A program made the translations under genes and the position numbers. From NCBI RefSeq assembly GCF_023823125.1, contig NZ_CP090949.1, positions 2,442,001 through 2,506,000 on the forward strand: DNA of 64,000 bases, written 5' to 3'. Of the stretch, positions 35,470-46,271 are shown one piece after another. The notes below the pieces were generated by a model that was not told the origin of the DNA, ran no database searches, and saw nothing but the letters and a program-made list of their open reading frames with translations. This stretch comes from Erythrobacter aurantius (lineage in GTDB: Bacteria; Pseudomonadota; Alphaproteobacteria; Sphingomonadales; Sphingomonadaceae). Position 1 is the stretch's first letter. The number at the start of each line of letters is the position of its first letter.

Positions 35470-36525
35470 TCAGTCCGCGTCCGGACCGGTCATCATCTCC
35501 TCGGCGACCTCGTCGGTTTTACCGCGAATGGCGGCTTCCAACTTGTCGCAAACTTCAGGGTTTTCCTTGAGGTAGACCTTGGCGTTTTCGCGGCCTTGGC
35601 CAATCCGGATGCTGTCGTAGGAATACCAGCTGCCCGATTTCTCGACCACACCGGCCTTCACTCCGAGATCGAGGATTTCGCCGATCTTCGAAATGCCTTC
35701 GCCGTACATGATGTCGAATTCGACCTGCTTGAACGGCGGCGCCACCTTGTTCTTGACCACCTTGACGCGAGTGGTGTTGCCGATGATTTCGTCGCGATCC
35801 TTGATCTGGCCCGTGCGCCGGATGTCGAGACGCACCGAGGCGTAGAACTTGAGCGCGTTGCCACCAGTGGTGGTTTCCGGGTTGCCGTACATCACGCCGA
35901 TTTTCATGCGCAGCTGATTGATGAAGATCACCATGCACTTCGAACGGTTGATCGATCCGGTCAGCTTGCGCAGCGATTGGGACATGAGCCGCGCCTGGAG
36001 GCCGACATGGGAATCGCCCATCTCGCCCTCGATTTCGGCGCGGGGAACAAGCGCCGCGACCGAATCGACCACCAACACGTCTACCGCGTTCGAGCGGACC
36101 AGCGTGTCGGTAATTTCGAGCGCCTGCTCACCCGTATCGGGCTGCGAGACGATCAGCTCGTCAATGTCCACGCCCAGCTTCTTGGCATAGACGGGATCCA
36201 GAGCGTGTTCGGCATCGACGAACGCGGCTGTGCCGCCCGCCTTCTGAGCTTCGGCAATGACATGCAGCGCCAGCGTCGTCTTGCCCGAGCTTTCCGGGCC
36301 ATAGACTTCGATTACGCGGCCTTTGGGCAGGCCTCCCACACCGAGCGCGATATCGAGGCCCAGCGACCCGGTCGAAATCGCTCCGACCTGCATCGCTTCC
36401 TTCTGGCCCAGCTTCATCGCCGAACCCTTGCCGAAAGCCCGATCAATCTGTGCAAGCGCAGCGTCGAGCGCCTTTTGACGGTCCACGTCTTTTTCCTTTT
36501 CTACCAGCTTAAGTTGCGTAGCCAT
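35470..36525 (-). CDS. recA: Recombinase RecA
   Basis: A 351-residue recombinase that forms filaments on single-stranded DNA for homologous recombination and LexA cleavage. Walker A is GPESSGKT (76-83), with [16 protein letters not shown] intact, and the DNA-binding loops are [21 protein letters not shown] and [17 protein letters not shown]. The acidic C-terminus ([14 protein letters not shown]) is usual. The ATG at 36525 has GAAGGAG at a good distance; a GTG three codons upstream overlaps that site and is not used. No LexA box was confirmed by eye. Confidence 0.98.
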   Translation of the reverse strand: MATQLKLVEKEKDVDRQKALDAALAQIDRAFGKGSAMKLGQKEAMQVGAISTGSLGLDIALGVGGLPKGRVIEVYGPESSGKTTLALHVIAEAQKAGGTAAFVDAEHALDPVYAKKLGVDIDELIVSQPDTGEQALEITDTLVRSNAVDVLVVDSVAALVPRAEIEGEMGDSHVGLQARLMSQSLRKLTGSINRSKCMVIFINQLRMKIGVMYGNPETTTGGNALKFYASVRLDIRRTGQIKDRDEIIGNTTRVKVVKNKVAPPFKQVEFDIMYGEGISKIGEILDLGVKAGVVEKSGSWYSYDSIRIGQGRENAKVYLKENPEVCDKLEAAIRGKTDEVAEEMMTGPDAD

Positions 36526-36682
36526 CGCATGCACTCCTTCGCTTGCCTAGGGCCAGTTATCGAGTTTTAACCGGGCCATTGAGGCCACCCCTATGGCGCC
36601 CCCTGTTGGAGTTCATGTATCTGATTTGTTCCACAAGAACAAGAGTGGAACAAAACTTTTTTTCGCGCGCCATATCCCGTTA

Positions 36683-39175
36683 TCAGGGACGCTTGCCCGC
36701 TTTGGCCGATCGCATCACCGATCCAACCTTTTCGCTGATCGACGCGACGCTGAACGGTTTGGCGATGAAGTGCATGTTGGGGATGTCGATTTCGCTGCGC
36801 AGGTTTTCCTCGGCATAGCCCGACATGAACAACACCGGGATATCCGGCCGCTGCTTGCGAATTGCGCGCACCATCGTCGGGCCGTCCATCCCCGGCATCA
36901 CGACATCGCTCACCACCAGATCGAATTCGGTGCCCTTGGCAATTGCGGCAAGTCCCTCTTCGCCGCCCGGGCAGGCGGTGATTTCATACCCAGCCCGCGA
37001 CAAGGCGCGTTCCGCCACGACGCGCACCATGTCCTCGTCCTCGACCAGCAGGATGCGCCCGCCAACCGACGATTCGGACGACTCCTCAGGCACAGCCACT
37101 TCCTTGCGCCGCGGCGCCTCGCCGTGATGGACCGGGAAATAGATGGTGAAGCGCGCGCCCGTAGGCCGGCCTGCACCGTCAGTAAGATTGTCGGCAAAGA
37201 TGAAGCCACCCGATTGCTTGATGATGCCATAAACAGTCGACAGGCCGAGCCCGGTGCCCTTGCCCTGTTCCTTGGTGGTAAAGAACGGCTCGAACAGCTT
37301 GGGCATGACTTCGGGCGGAATGCCGCCGCCATTGTCCTGCACGATCAGCACCGTGTAGTCTGCGGGCGGAAGGATTTCCGATCCCAGCTTGACCGAATCG
37401 CGCGCCGTGATGTTGCGGGTGAGCAGCGAAATCCGCCCTTCCCCTTTCGGATTGCCCGGGCCGCCATGCGCGCCGTTCATGTTGATCGCGTCGCGCGCGT
37501 TCACGGCAAGGTTCATGATGACCTGCTCAAGCTGCTGCGGATCGGCCCGTACCGCCCCCAGATTGCGATCATGCTGGACGTGATAGCTGATCTTTTCACC
37601 CAGCAGCCGCTTGATCAACGGGCTTACCTCGCTGACGACATCGGGCAATTGCAGGATTTCGGGCCGCAAGGTCTGCTGGCGCGAGAATGCGAGCAACTGA
37701 CGGGTGAGCGATGCGGCGCGGTTGGAATTGGCCCTGATCTGCTGGATGTCGTCATAGTCGCTGTCGCCCGGCGTGTGCCGCAGCAGCATCAGATCGCAAG
37801 TGCCGATGATGGCGGTAAGGACGTTGTTGAAGTCATGCGCGAAGCCGCCCGCCAACTGGCCCACAGCCTGCATCTTGGTCGCTTGGGCGACTTGCCGCTT
37901 AAGCTGGGTTTCCTCGGAAGAATCGGTCAGGCTCAACAGCACCGCTGCCTCGCCCAGTCCCCGCACCCCGGCGAGGCCGAGCGAAACCGGCTCGTCGGGC
38001 TGGAACACCAGCCGCACCGCCATGTCGCCGCTGGTTGCCGGGCCGCGCCCATGACGGCGTACCGCGTCCGACAAAGCTGCCTTGTCCTCGCGCACGACCA
38101 GATCGGTGGGGAATGGCGGCAGGCCGCGCTCCACCCGGTCAACCGAACGCAGGAACGCGTCGTTGCCGAACAGGAAGCGGCCATCGCGATCGGTCATGGC
38201 AAGGCCCAGCGGCAATTGCGCCAGCAGCGCCCCCAGCTGCGCGACACCGGCATGCGAGGCGCTGTCCCAACCGTTTCCGATGCCCACGCCGCTGTCGACC
38301 AGCAGCATCAGCGATGCACCGTCGTCAGGACCCGGCACGACACCTGCTTGCGGAGGCTCGGAGAGCGGCACGTCGATCAGCGTTTGCGGGGTCCCGCCGC
38401 GCCCTTCTCGGGCGAAGAAGATGCGGTCACGATCGTCAGCGCGCAGCAGCGAAGCGAAATCCTGACCCGCCAGCGTCGCCGCTTCGTCTCCCGATGCACG
38501 CTCGGCGAAACCGGCGCTTACGCTGCGAATGATGCCGTCAGGCCGGGTGATCGCTGTTTCGATACCGGCGCGGCTAAGAGCGATGCCGAGCGGGCCTGAC
38601 AGATCGAGTTCCGAAAGCAGATCCCGCTTGGTCGCCGAGATCCGGTTGAAGCGCCAGATCAGGTGATCATCACCCCGCCCGGCCCGCACGGCCGCGACGC
38701 TCCATCCGGTTTCCGCACCTTCCTCAAGCGTGTCGACCTGATCCGAACCGTCGCGCCAGGCGATGCGGGCGATGCGGCTGAGGATTTCAAGCTGAGGCCG
38801 GTTGAGCGGAAGCGACGGCGGCGCACTACCGGCGCCGAAGGCTTCGACATAGGCAGAATTGGCGCAGACCAGCCGGTTGGCCCGATCGGTAATCGCAATC
38901 GCGCTTCCCCGATCCTCGATCGCGGCAACTGTTACCGACCAGTCGGGCGGCGAGAGTTCCGCTTCAGCCGGCTTTGCCTGCATCCGCTCGAACGCGAAGG
39001 CGCCGAGCAGCAGTACGGCAAGCGCACAGCCATATACTGCGGCGGCAACCGGGCTAGAAGTGGTCAGAAAGATGATCGCGGTGCTCACCACCATGGCCGC
39101 AGCCACTGCGACAAGGACGTTCCTTGCCGAAGTATCGCCGGATGGTGTTTCTGCGATTTCGGAACTCACGATCAA
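36683..39175 (-). CDS. cckA: Hybrid sensor histidine kinase CckA
   Basis: An 830-residue membrane kinase: two hydrophobic segments (about 20-62), PAS-like sensor region(s) between about 75 and 430, a HisKA domain with phospho-accepting His447 in GGFAHDFNNVLTAIIG, a HATPase domain (NLAVNARDAIN, DNGGGIPPEV, GTGLGLSTVYGI), and a C-terminal receiver with Asp757 in LVVSDVVMPGMDGPT. This layout and the HDFNN sequence match CckA, which controls CtrA and CpdR through ChpT in alphaproteobacteria. The start is a TTG; a GTG two codons later is also possible. cpdR, a target of the same phosphorelay, lies 9.4 kb upstream in this window. Confidence 0.88.
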   Translation of the reverse strand: MIVSSEIAETPSGDTSARNVLVAVAAAMVVSTAIIFLTTSSPVAAAVYGCALAVLLLGAFAFERMQAKPAEAELSPPDWSVTVAAIEDRGSAIAITDRANRLVCANSAYVEAFGAGSAPPSLPLNRPQLEILSRIARIAWRDGSDQVDTLEEGAETGWSVAAVRAGRGDDHLIWRFNRISATKRDLLSELDLSGPLGIALSRAGIETAITRPDGIIRSVSAGFAERASGDEAATLAGQDFASLLRADDRDRIFFAREGRGGTPQTLIDVPLSEPPQAGVVPGPDDGASLMLLVDSGVGIGNGWDSASHAGVAQLGALLAQLPLGLAMTDRDGRFLFGNDAFLRSVDRVERGLPPFPTDLVVREDKAALSDAVRRHGRGPATSGDMAVRLVFQPDEPVSLGLAGVRGLGEAAVLLSLTDSSEETQLKRQVAQATKMQAVGQLAGGFAHDFNNVLTAIIGTCDLMLLRHTPGDSDYDDIQQIRANSNRAASLTRQLLAFSRQQTLRPEILQLPDVVSEVSPLIKRLLGEKISYHVQHDRNLGAVRADPQQLEQVIMNLAVNARDAINMNGAHGGPGNPKGEGRISLLTRNITARDSVKLGSEILPPADYTVLIVQDNGGGIPPEVMPKLFEPFFTTKEQGKGTGLGLSTVYGIIKQSGGFIFADNLTDGAGRPTGARFTIYFPVHHGEAPRRKEVAVPEESSESSVGGRILLVEDEDMVRVVAERALSRAGYEITACPGGEEGLAAIAKGTEFDLVVSDVVMPGMDGPTMVRAIRKQRPDIPVLFMSGYAEENLRSEIDIPNMHFIAKPFSVASISEKVGSVMRSAKAGKRP

Positions 39176-39223
39176 TACCGTCTCAATAGGCGAACCGGGC
39201 CGGGCTGGCCCTGAGCGGCAAGA

Positions 39224-39826
39224 CTACTTGGGGTTGAGCCTCTGGTCGAGCCGGTCTTCAATGCCTTTCAAGCGTTTTGCCCGCTTGCGTGCAATGATCA
39301 CGCGCCAGATCGCACTGGAGAGCAGATAACCGACGGCTGAGGTGATCACAGCCAGCACCGCAAAGCCGACAACGGTAACCCCTGCGACTTCGAAGGCGTC
39401 GATGATCCACTGCCACGCGCCGCTTTCCAGCTGTTCTGTCGCCACCCCGGCAGTGGCCGCGTCGATCCGCAGGATGAAGGCACCAACGCGGTTGGCGACC
39501 ACCAGCCAGAAAGCCAGCGTGAACGGATTGGTGACGAAGGTCGTCAGCGCTGCGAGCGGCACGTTTGCCCGTGCCGGGAGCGCGAGGAAGGCAGCAATGA
39601 AAATCTGCCCGACCGGAATGATGAAAGCCGCAAACAGGCCGAGCGCCACCCCGCGCGGGACGGAACGGCGGGTAAAGCGCCACAATTCCGGGGAAAGGAA
39701 GCGGTGGGCTATCGGGCGCAGATACTTGTTGCGCGCCATCTCCTCACGCTTGGGCATGTTCTTGCGGATCCAGTCCGCAGCCATGGTGTTCTTACCACCC
39801 GACTCGCGAGTTTGCTTGGTAGCCAT
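39224..39826 (-). CDS. DUF2062 membrane protein
   Basis: A 200-residue protein with the DUF2062 pattern: SVPRGVALGLFAAFIIPVG, ALPARANVPLAALTTFVTNP, then further membrane segments, about three in total (around 65-85, 100-125 and 155-180), and a basic C-terminus. Function is unknown; DUF2062 proteins often stand near cell-envelope or glycosyltransferase genes. It precedes cckA on the same strand with a 48-base gap, so it may be co-transcribed. A second ATG (MAADW, 14 codons on) could be the start. Confidence 0.78.
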   Translation of the reverse strand: MATKQTRESGGKNTMAADWIRKNMPKREEMARNKYLRPIAHRFLSPELWRFTRRSVPRGVALGLFAAFIIPVGQIFIAAFLALPARANVPLAALTTFVTNPFTLAFWLVVANRVGAFILRIDAATAGVATEQLESGAWQWIIDAFEVAGVTVVGFAVLAVITSAVGYLLSSAIWRVIIARKRAKRLKGIEDRLDQRLNPK

Positions 39827-39982
39827 ATCACGCAGCGCCCATGCGCTTCATGCAGGGCGAATACAAGCGTCGCAAATGGGATGAAACCGGAGCCACCATA
39901 ATGTCTATATGGATACGACTTTTCGTCTGACCACCGGGTTAACCGACAGGCCCGGACCTTTTCACGAAAAAACCGAAGAAAA

Positions 39983-40465
39983 TTACCCGCGTTCGCGCAT
40001 CAGCCGGGCCTTGTCGCGCTTCCAATCGCGATCCTTGATGGTCGCGCGCTTGTCGTGCGCCTGCTTGCCCTTGGCCAGCGCCAGTTCGACTTTCGCCCGC
40101 CCGTGGCTGTTGAAATAGATCGACAGCGGAACCAGCGTCATGCCCTTGCGCTCGACCGCGCCGAACAGCTTGTTGATCTCGCGCTCATGCAGCAGCAGCT
40201 TGCGCGGGCGGCGCGGCTCGTGATTGAGCCGGTTGCCGTGGCTGTATTCCGGAATGTTGGCGTTGATTAGCCAAACCTGCCCGTCGCGCACCTCGGCATA
40301 GCTTTCGGCGATGGTGGCCTCCCCTGCGCGCAGCGCCTTCACCTCGGTTCCTTGCAGGGCCAGACCCGCCTCGAACTTGTCCTCGATATGATAATCGAAC
40401 CGCGCACGCCGGTTTTCGGCGACGGTTTTCTGCTTGTCGAAGGTTTCTGGTTTGGGCCGGGCCAT
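39983..40465 (-). CDS. smpB: SsrA-binding protein SmpB
   Basis: A 160-residue RNA-binding protein that delivers tmRNA to stalled ribosomes. It shows the OB-fold motifs [48 protein letters not shown] and the C-terminal basic tail [20 protein letters not shown]. The frame extends upstream to 40624, but the conserved [11 protein letters not shown] starts at 40465. In many alphaproteobacteria smpB follows dapA. Here dapA is 5.8 kb away, with three hydrolase genes and a hypothetical gene between. Confidence 0.96.
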   Translation of the reverse strand: MARPKPETFDKQKTVAENRRARFDYHIEDKFEAGLALQGTEVKALRAGEATIAESYAEVRDGQVWLINANIPEYSHGNRLNHEPRRPRKLLLHEREINKLFGAVERKGMTLVPLSIYFNSHGRAKVELALAKGKQAHDKRATIKDRDWKRDKARLMRERG

Positions 40466-40601
40466 GATGGCCGTGCAGATAGGGAAGTTTTCGCCGCTCG
40501 CAAAGGGTTCTGGCCCACGCGATGCGGCGGATCCACGCGAAACTTGAAATATGTCGGGGTAGCGGCAATGGTCAGTCAGGCAATTTCGGGGTCCGACTTT
40601 C

Positions 40602-42551
40602 ATGCAATTCTTCCGCACCATCACCGCTGCGCTGATGCTTGGCGCGCTCGCGCTTTACGTCCCTGCTTCGGCTCAGCCGATGCCCCCGCCTCCGGTCGAG
40701 TATTACGGCGATCTGCCCGGAATAGAGGAAGTGATCGTTTCGCCGAGCGGCACCTATGTCGCCTTGCTCCAATCGTCCGGAGGAGAGCGCGTGATCAGCA
40801 TCCTCGATGCCGCAGGCTCGCCGGTGAAGCAGCTGGCGGTGGGAGAGGCAAAAGTGCGCTCGATCGAATGGGTCGGCGAACAGGCGATATTGCTAATCCG
40901 TTCCGAAACCGGCCGCCTGCCACGCCAATACCTCCAGTCCAAGGCCGAGTTCCTGCGCGGCAACGTCATCCCGCTTGACGATCGCAGCCCGGTCGTCTCG
41001 ATCTTCGCGCAGCAACGCTCCATCGCCAACGCCATCGCCGGGCTTTATGGCGTTCGCCGGGTCGATGGCCGCTGGATGGGGTATTTCGGCGGGTTCCGCA
41101 TGGGCGCCACATCGGGCGATCGCAATCGCTTGCTGGACGGTCAGCCGGCGCTGTTCGCGGTCGATCTTCTCACGGGCGAGGCCGATCTTGCCGATTACGC
41201 CGGGGACTGGCCGGCCCTGCGCCGGTGGCTGGTCACCGACAATGGTGAAGTCGGCGCACGCCTCGAACTGGCGACCGATACCGGCGAATGGTCGATCCGC
41301 AACGGATCGGGCCGCACAATCGCACGCGGACAGTCGGATCAGGGGGAAGTTTCCCTGACCGGGTTCGACGCGAACGGCGCCTCGGTGATCTACTCGACCT
41401 ATGACGAGAACGCCGGGTTCACCCGCCGTTTTTCAGTGCCGCTCGAAGGGGGCGAGCCGCAGGAGGTGTGGACCCAGATCGGACTGCAACGCTTCATCTT
41501 CGAGCCGTTTTCGGCGCGAATCCTGGGCGTCAAACTCGAAGGCGACGTGGTCGAATTGTCCGATCCGGCCAAGCAGCAGCGGCTGGCGGACGCGCTGGCG
41601 GCGTTCTCTTTTGCGTCCAGCAGCCGGATCGTCGACTGGACCGCAGATTTCGGCACCATTATCGCCAAGACCAGCGGCAATTACGACAGCGGAACATGGT
41701 TCCGGATCAACGGCGCAACGGGGGAACGCGGCATCATCGGGCTTGAATACCCCGCGATTCAGGGTCCGGTGATCGGCAAGGTTTCGACCTTTGGCTACAG
41801 CGCTCAGGACGGGCTTGAAATCGAAGGCATTCTGACGCTGCCGCCGGGACGCGAGGCAACGGCCCTGCCCGTGATCATCTTCCCGCACGGCGGCCCGACC
41901 GCCCATGACATCGAGCGGTTCGACTGGTGGGCACAGGCATTTGCCGCGCGCGGTTATGCCGTGTTCCAACCCAATTTCCGCGGCTCGACCGGACGCGGCC
42001 GCAGCTTCGTCGACGCCGGCGACGGCGAATGGGGCCGCAAGATGCAGAGCGATCTTTCGGACGGGCTCAGCGCCCTTGCGGAACAGGGCATTGTGGACCC
42101 GGACCGGGCGTGCATCATGGGCGCGAGCTATGGCGGCTATGCCGCGCTGGCCGGAGTGACTTTGCAGAACGGACTTTATCGCTGCGCGGTTTCGGTCAAC
42201 GGGGTCAGCGATGTCGAGCAACTCTATCTCGAAGAACGCACCTGGCGGCCCAGCGTCATAAACCGCTCGCTGGACCGGCTGTTCGGCGCAGGGGCCAATC
42301 TCGACGCGCTTTCCCCTGCGAGGCGGGCGGGACGCGCGGATGCTCCGGTCCTGCTGATCCACGGACGCGACGATACGGTGGTCCCGTTCTCGCATTCGGC
42401 GAAGATGGCCGACGCTCTGCGCGACGCGGGCAAGCCGGTGGAGTTCATCGAACTCGAAGGCGAAGACCACTACCTCTCCAATTCCGCCACGCGCAAACGG
42501 ATGTTGCAGGCCACCGTCGACTTCATCGAACGCCACAATCCACCGGGCTGA
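40602..42551 (+). CDS. S9 family (prolyl oligopeptidase-type) peptidase, exported
   Basis: A 649-residue protein with a signal peptide (cut near PASAQ, residue 25), a beta-propeller-like region, and a C-terminal alpha/beta-hydrolase domain. The catalytic Ser509 is in [10 protein letters not shown], Asp is in [13 protein letters not shown] near 590 and His in EGEDHYLS near 624; [10 protein letters not shown] is also typical of S9. It likely cleaves short peptides in the periplasm. The stop is followed closely by the AstE-like gene. Confidence 0.88.
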   Translation: MQFFRTITAALMLGALALYVPASAQPMPPPPVEYYGDLPGIEEVIVSPSGTYVALLQSSGGERVISILDAAGSPVKQLAVGEAKVRSIEWVGEQAILLIRSETGRLPRQYLQSKAEFLRGNVIPLDDRSPVVSIFAQQRSIANAIAGLYGVRRVDGRWMGYFGGFRMGATSGDRNRLLDGQPALFAVDLLTGEADLADYAGDWPALRRWLVTDNGEVGARLELATDTGEWSIRNGSGRTIARGQSDQGEVSLTGFDANGASVIYSTYDENAGFTRRFSVPLEGGEPQEVWTQIGLQRFIFEPFSARILGVKLEGDVVELSDPAKQQRLADALAAFSFASSSRIVDWTADFGTIIAKTSGNYDSGTWFRINGATGERGIIGLEYPAIQGPVIGKVSTFGYSAQDGLEIEGILTLPPGREATALPVIIFPHGGPTAHDIERFDWWAQAFAARGYAVFQPNFRGSTGRGRSFVDAGDGEWGRKMQSDLSDGLSALAEQGIVDPDRACIMGASYGGYAALAGVTLQNGLYRCAVSVNGVSDVEQLYLEERTWRPSVINRSLDRLFGAGANLDALSPARRAGRADAPVLLIHGRDDTVVPFSHSAKMADALRDAGKPVEFIELEGEDHYLSNSATRKRMLQATVDFIERHNPPG

Positions 42552-42602
42552 TTGACAGCGGCGCGGTTCGGGAACATTTCTCGCGCTTTGACGGGGGAAT
42601 GC

Positions 42603-43688
42603 ATGGCGGGCAGCGAAGTGACAGGCGGCACCACCGCCCCATTCGAAATCGGCGGGCAATCGATTGCGCCCGGAACGCAGGCCGATATCGGCATACCCAT
42701 CACCACCATGGCCACAGGTTACAGCTCGCAATTGGCGGTGCGGGTTCTGCACGGGGCGAAACCGGGGCCGGTTGTGTTCATCAGCGCGGCGATCCATGGC
42801 GATGAAATCGTCGGCACCGCGATCATCCAGCGGATCGCCAATTACCTTTCGCCCGAAACACTCAGCGGCACTTTGATGCTGGTGCCTGTCGCCAATATCT
42901 TCGGTTTCCTCAGCCATACGCGCTACCTGCCCGACAGGCGCGACCTCAACCGCTCCTTCCCCGGCAACGCTTCGGGATCGCTTGCGGGGCAATTGGCGCA
43001 TGTGTTCTTCAGCGAGGTGGTAAGCCGCGCATCGTTAGGCATCGATATCCACACCGCCGCCGTCCACCGCTACAACCTGCCCCAGATCCGCATTGCCGCA
43101 GGCAACAGGCGTCTGGTCGAACTGGCGATGGCGTTCGGTGCGCCGATCATCATCGAAAGCCCCCTGCGCGATGGCGCGCTGCGATCACTCGCGGCGGAGC
43201 ACGGGGTCGAAATGCTGCTGATGGAAACGGGCGAGGCGCTGCGGTTTGATCGCTTCTCGATCGAAACGGGCGTGAACGGGGTGCAACGGGTGCTCGCGCA
43301 TCTCGGCATGATAGAGGCGGACGATGGCCTTACCGAAGTCGGCGTGCCGGCCCGCTCGAACAAGACGCAATGGGTGCGATCCCCGAGGGGCGGCGTCACC
43401 CACCGGATGCGCAAATCGGGCGATGCGGTGAAGAAGGGCGACCTGCTGGCGGCCGTGGCAGGGCTGTTCGGTGAGGAACCGCAGGAAATCGTCAGCCCGT
43501 GCGACGGTCTGATCATCGGCCACGCAACGCTTCCGGTGGTGCATCAGGGCGAGGCACTGTTCCACATCGCCCGCGTCGACCATGCCGAGCGCGTGGGCAA
43601 ACGGATCGAGAGCATCGCCGACGCGATCTACGCCAGCGAACCCGAAGGCTTTGCCGAAACCTTGCTGGACGAGGATGAGGTGATCTAG
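42603..43688 (+). CDS. Succinylglutamate desuccinylase/aspartoacylase family protein
   Basis: A 361-residue zinc hydrolase of the AstE/AspA branch of the M14 fold. Zinc ligands are visible as His65 and Glu68 in AAIHGDEIVG, with the third His in GIDIHTAAVHR near residue 149; the Arg-rich DRRDLNRSFPG motif is also typical. The C-terminal half (RSPRGGVTHRMRKSGDAVKKGDLLA) is biotinyl-lipoyl-like. It probably removes an acyl group from an amino-acid derivative; there are no ast genes nearby. The ATG at 42603 has GGGGGAA upstream; a TTG at 42552 is less likely. Confidence 0.82.
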   Translation: MAGSEVTGGTTAPFEIGGQSIAPGTQADIGIPITTMATGYSSQLAVRVLHGAKPGPVVFISAAIHGDEIVGTAIIQRIANYLSPETLSGTLMLVPVANIFGFLSHTRYLPDRRDLNRSFPGNASGSLAGQLAHVFFSEVVSRASLGIDIHTAAVHRYNLPQIRIAAGNRRLVELAMAFGAPIIIESPLRDGALRSLAAEHGVEMLLMETGEALRFDRFSIETGVNGVQRVLAHLGMIEADDGLTEVGVPARSNKTQWVRSPRGGVTHRMRKSGDAVKKGDLLAAVAGLFGEEPQEIVSPCDGLIIGHATLPVVHQGEALFHIARVDHAERVGKRIESIADAIYASEPEGFAETLLDEDEVI

Positions 43689-43711
43689 GAGCCTCGGCAG
43701 GGAGAGCTGAC

Positions 43712-45451
43712 ATGATATTGACCCGCCGCGCCGCTATGGCCGGGTTCGCCGCGAGCGCCGCGCTTGCAGGCCGAGCCTCCGCCTATCCTGCACCTGTGAC
43801 CGTTTTCGAAGCGCGCCGGATTCTCACGATGGAGCGCGCCTTGCCCACGGCACGTTTCATGGCGGTATCGGGCGGGATTATCCTTGGTGTCGCCGACAGC
43901 CTCGATGCGCTTGCACCGTGGACCGGCGGTTCCGAAGTCCGCGTTGATCGGCGCTTCGCCGACAAGGTGCTGTTCCCCGGCCTTATTGATCCGCACATTC
44001 ACCCGATGCAATCGGCGGTGATGCTGAACCTGCCGTTCCTTGCACCGGACGACTGGAGCTTGCCGAGCGGCAATTGGCCCGGAACCTCAAGCCAACAGGC
44101 ATGGCGCGAAAAGCTCGCCGAAATGGTGCGATCTTACCCGGCTGACCCCTTGATCGTGTGGGGCCATCACGAGCTGTTCCACGGTCCTTGTGACAAGGCC
44201 TTGCTCGACGAGATCGCGCCTGATCGGGCGGTGTTTGTCTGGCAGCGCAGTTTTCACGAAATCATTGCCAACTCGGCTGCGCTTACGCGGATCGGCCTTG
44301 GCTCTGCGGAAAGCTTTGCCGCCGCGCTGGCCGCGACGCATGCCAACCCGGAACACAGCAGTTTCGAGCAGGGGATATTCTCCGAAACCGGCCTGCTGCT
44401 GGCGCTCGACCGGCTGCGCGGCGCGCTGCTCGCCCCGGAGAAACTCGACCAGGGGTTCGCGCATCTGGCAAGCATGATGCGCAATCGCGGCGTCACCACC
44501 ACCAGCGACATGGCGACCGGCGTGTTCGCAAGCTTCGATATCGAAGCCGGCCTGATCGCGCGCTACTTTGGCCGGCCCGACAGCACCGCGCGGGCAATGC
44601 TGATGCCGATCGCGGGCGAACTGATGGCGATCGACGATATCGACGGTTGGCTGGCAGACAAACGGGCACGGTTTACCAACGCCAATGTCGGGCTGGATCG
44701 CCGCGTCAAGCTGCTCGCCGACGGAGCGTTCTTCGCGCAGAACATGCGCATCGCCGCTCCCGGCTACAGCGACGGGCACGAAGGCAAGTGGATCACCGAA
44801 CCGGATTTGCTGCGCCAACAGGCAGAGCGATTGTGGGACGCGGGCTTTTCGCTCCACATCCACGTCAATGGCGACGAAGGGGCCGAAGTCGTGCTCGAGA
44901 CGCTCGCCCGCCTTGCTCCGCGCGCGGCGCAATCGGTCACGCTTGAACACCTCGGCTATTGCAGCGAAGCGCAGGCGCTGCGGATTGCGGAAATGCGTTC
45001 GGCGTTGCGGCTGATGGTTTCGGCCCAACCCAACTATATCCGCGTGTTGGGCCGCGCCTATGCCGAACACGGATTGGGTCCGGATCGTGCGGCGACGATG
45101 AACCGGCTCGGTACGCTGGCGCGCGGCGGAGTGCCTCTGGGGCTCCACAGCGATTTCAACATGGCGCCAATCGATCCCTTCTACCTCGCGTGGATAGCCC
45201 AGACGCGCGAAGGGATAGACGGCACCGTACGCGCCCCTGCCGAACAGCTGACGCGCGAAGACGCGCTGCGCGCTATCACCATCGGTGCGGCGCAGGTGAT
45301 CGGACAGGAGGCAACTATCGGATCACTGGCAGCCGGCAAGAAAGCGGACTTCATCGCGCTGGAGGATGACCCGTCGCAAGCACCGCTCGACACGCTCAAA
45401 TCAATGCCGATTGCCGCGACCGTGTTCGAAGGGCGGATTGCGGACTCCTAG
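43712..45451 (+). CDS. Amidohydrolase-family protein, probably Tat-exported
   Basis: A 579-residue protein with an N-terminal twin-arginine motif (TRRAAMAGFAAS) and a signal sequence ending near RASA. The amidohydrolase domain shows the metal-binding FPGLIDPHIHPM, HIHVNGDEGAEVVLE near the middle, LEHLGYCSEAQ, and the C-terminal IGSLAAGKKADFIALEDDP. The layout matches the amidohydrolase 3 (YtcJ-like) group. The substrate is unknown. It lies 23 bases after the AstE-like gene, and the S9, AstE-like and amidohydrolase genes probably form one operon. Confidence 0.83.
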   Translation: MILTRRAAMAGFAASAALAGRASAYPAPVTVFEARRILTMERALPTARFMAVSGGIILGVADSLDALAPWTGGSEVRVDRRFADKVLFPGLIDPHIHPMQSAVMLNLPFLAPDDWSLPSGNWPGTSSQQAWREKLAEMVRSYPADPLIVWGHHELFHGPCDKALLDEIAPDRAVFVWQRSFHEIIANSAALTRIGLGSAESFAAALAATHANPEHSSFEQGIFSETGLLLALDRLRGALLAPEKLDQGFAHLASMMRNRGVTTTSDMATGVFASFDIEAGLIARYFGRPDSTARAMLMPIAGELMAIDDIDGWLADKRARFTNANVGLDRRVKLLADGAFFAQNMRIAAPGYSDGHEGKWITEPDLLRQQAERLWDAGFSLHIHVNGDEGAEVVLETLARLAPRAAQSVTLEHLGYCSEAQALRIAEMRSALRLMVSAQPNYIRVLGRAYAEHGLGPDRAATMNRLGTLARGGVPLGLHSDFNMAPIDPFYLAWIAQTREGIDGTVRAPAEQLTREDALRAITIGAAQVIGQEATIGSLAAGKKADFIALEDDPSQAPLDTLKSMPIAATVFEGRIADS

Positions 45452-45467
45452 AGCCGCATACAGCGCA

Positions 45468-46271
45468 TCATTTTTCCGGGTCTTCCTCGCCCTCGAAGGG
45501 CGGCAGGTCGGTCTTGACCCCTTCGTACTGTGCCCGATGCGCAAAATATCCGGCCAAAGCTTTCAACACTCGCTCCGACACTTCGGATTCCCGTGCCCCC
45601 GGTCCATGAATGCCAGGCCGAATGATTATGCCGTATTCTCCCCAGTCGTCGATGAACTCCATGAAGCTGTAGCCGTGGACCAGAATGATCTGGCCATCGG
45701 GCGAGATCGGATTTCCGAACGGGCGGCGGTGTTCGATATCGAATGGATCGTGGTTCTTGATGGTATTGAGCAGATAATCGCAGTCGGAGGCCGACAACTC
45801 GATCTGGTAAAGCCCGCGCTCTTCGTCATTGTCGGCAGGCCAGAGCAGCGCCGTCCGCGCTATGCCGCCGATAGCGGCGCTGCGGTAACTGTATTGAGGA
45901 TCGTTGCCTATGTGGCATTCGATCGAACGAACCAAGGAGACCGCGTTGAATGCCACCGTCACCAAGCGGATGGCGACGGTTTTGTTGCTTTCCTCGGGTC
46001 TCTCATAATTGGCGTAGCTCTGCTCCCCGATCAGCGGCAGCAGCGGTTGGAGAAGGCGCTCGGTCCTGATCCAGTCAATCTCGCATTCAAAAACGTAACG
46101 GTCTGTGACGCCTGTGGCTTCGAGCGCGTCCAGTTCGTCCTTGCCCGGGGGAGTATTGAACTCGTCGCACTGTTCAAGCTCCAGTGCCTCCTCATCGTAA
46201 GGAACCACATCGGCCAGCGCAGGCTGCGCCGACAGCACCGCCAGCGCAAGCGAGAGCAGCGCCAGCCTCAA
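45468..46271 (-). CDS. Exported protein of unknown function
   Basis: A 267-residue product with a signal peptide (cut near PALA, residue 20) and no recognised domain. The mature part is acidic, with four Cys residues (EQCDEF, FECEID, IECHIG, SDCDYL) that may form two disulfide bonds in the periplasm. The TTG start overlaps the dapA stop (TTGA), so it is likely translated with dapA. Such a tail gene on dapA is unusual in my experience, so it may be lineage-specific. Confidence 0.6.
   Translation of the reverse strand: MRLALLSLALAVLSAQPALADVVPYDEEALELEQCDEFNTPPGKDELDALEATGVTDRYVFECEIDWIRTERLLQPLLPLIGEQSYANYERPEESNKTVAIRLVTVAFNAVSLVRSIECHIGNDPQYSYRSAAIGGIARTALLWPADNDEERGLYQIELSASDCDYLLNTIKNHDPFDIEHRRPFGNPISPDGQIILVHGYSFMEFIDDWGEYGIIIRPGIHGPGARESEVSERVLKALAGYFAHRAQYEGVKTDLPPFEGEEDPEK

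Noticed and set aside
36593-38599. 668-codon plus-strand frame opposite cckA
   Set aside because: Antisense shadow. CckA motifs on the minus strand decide the reading, and the plus frame is Arg/His-rich.
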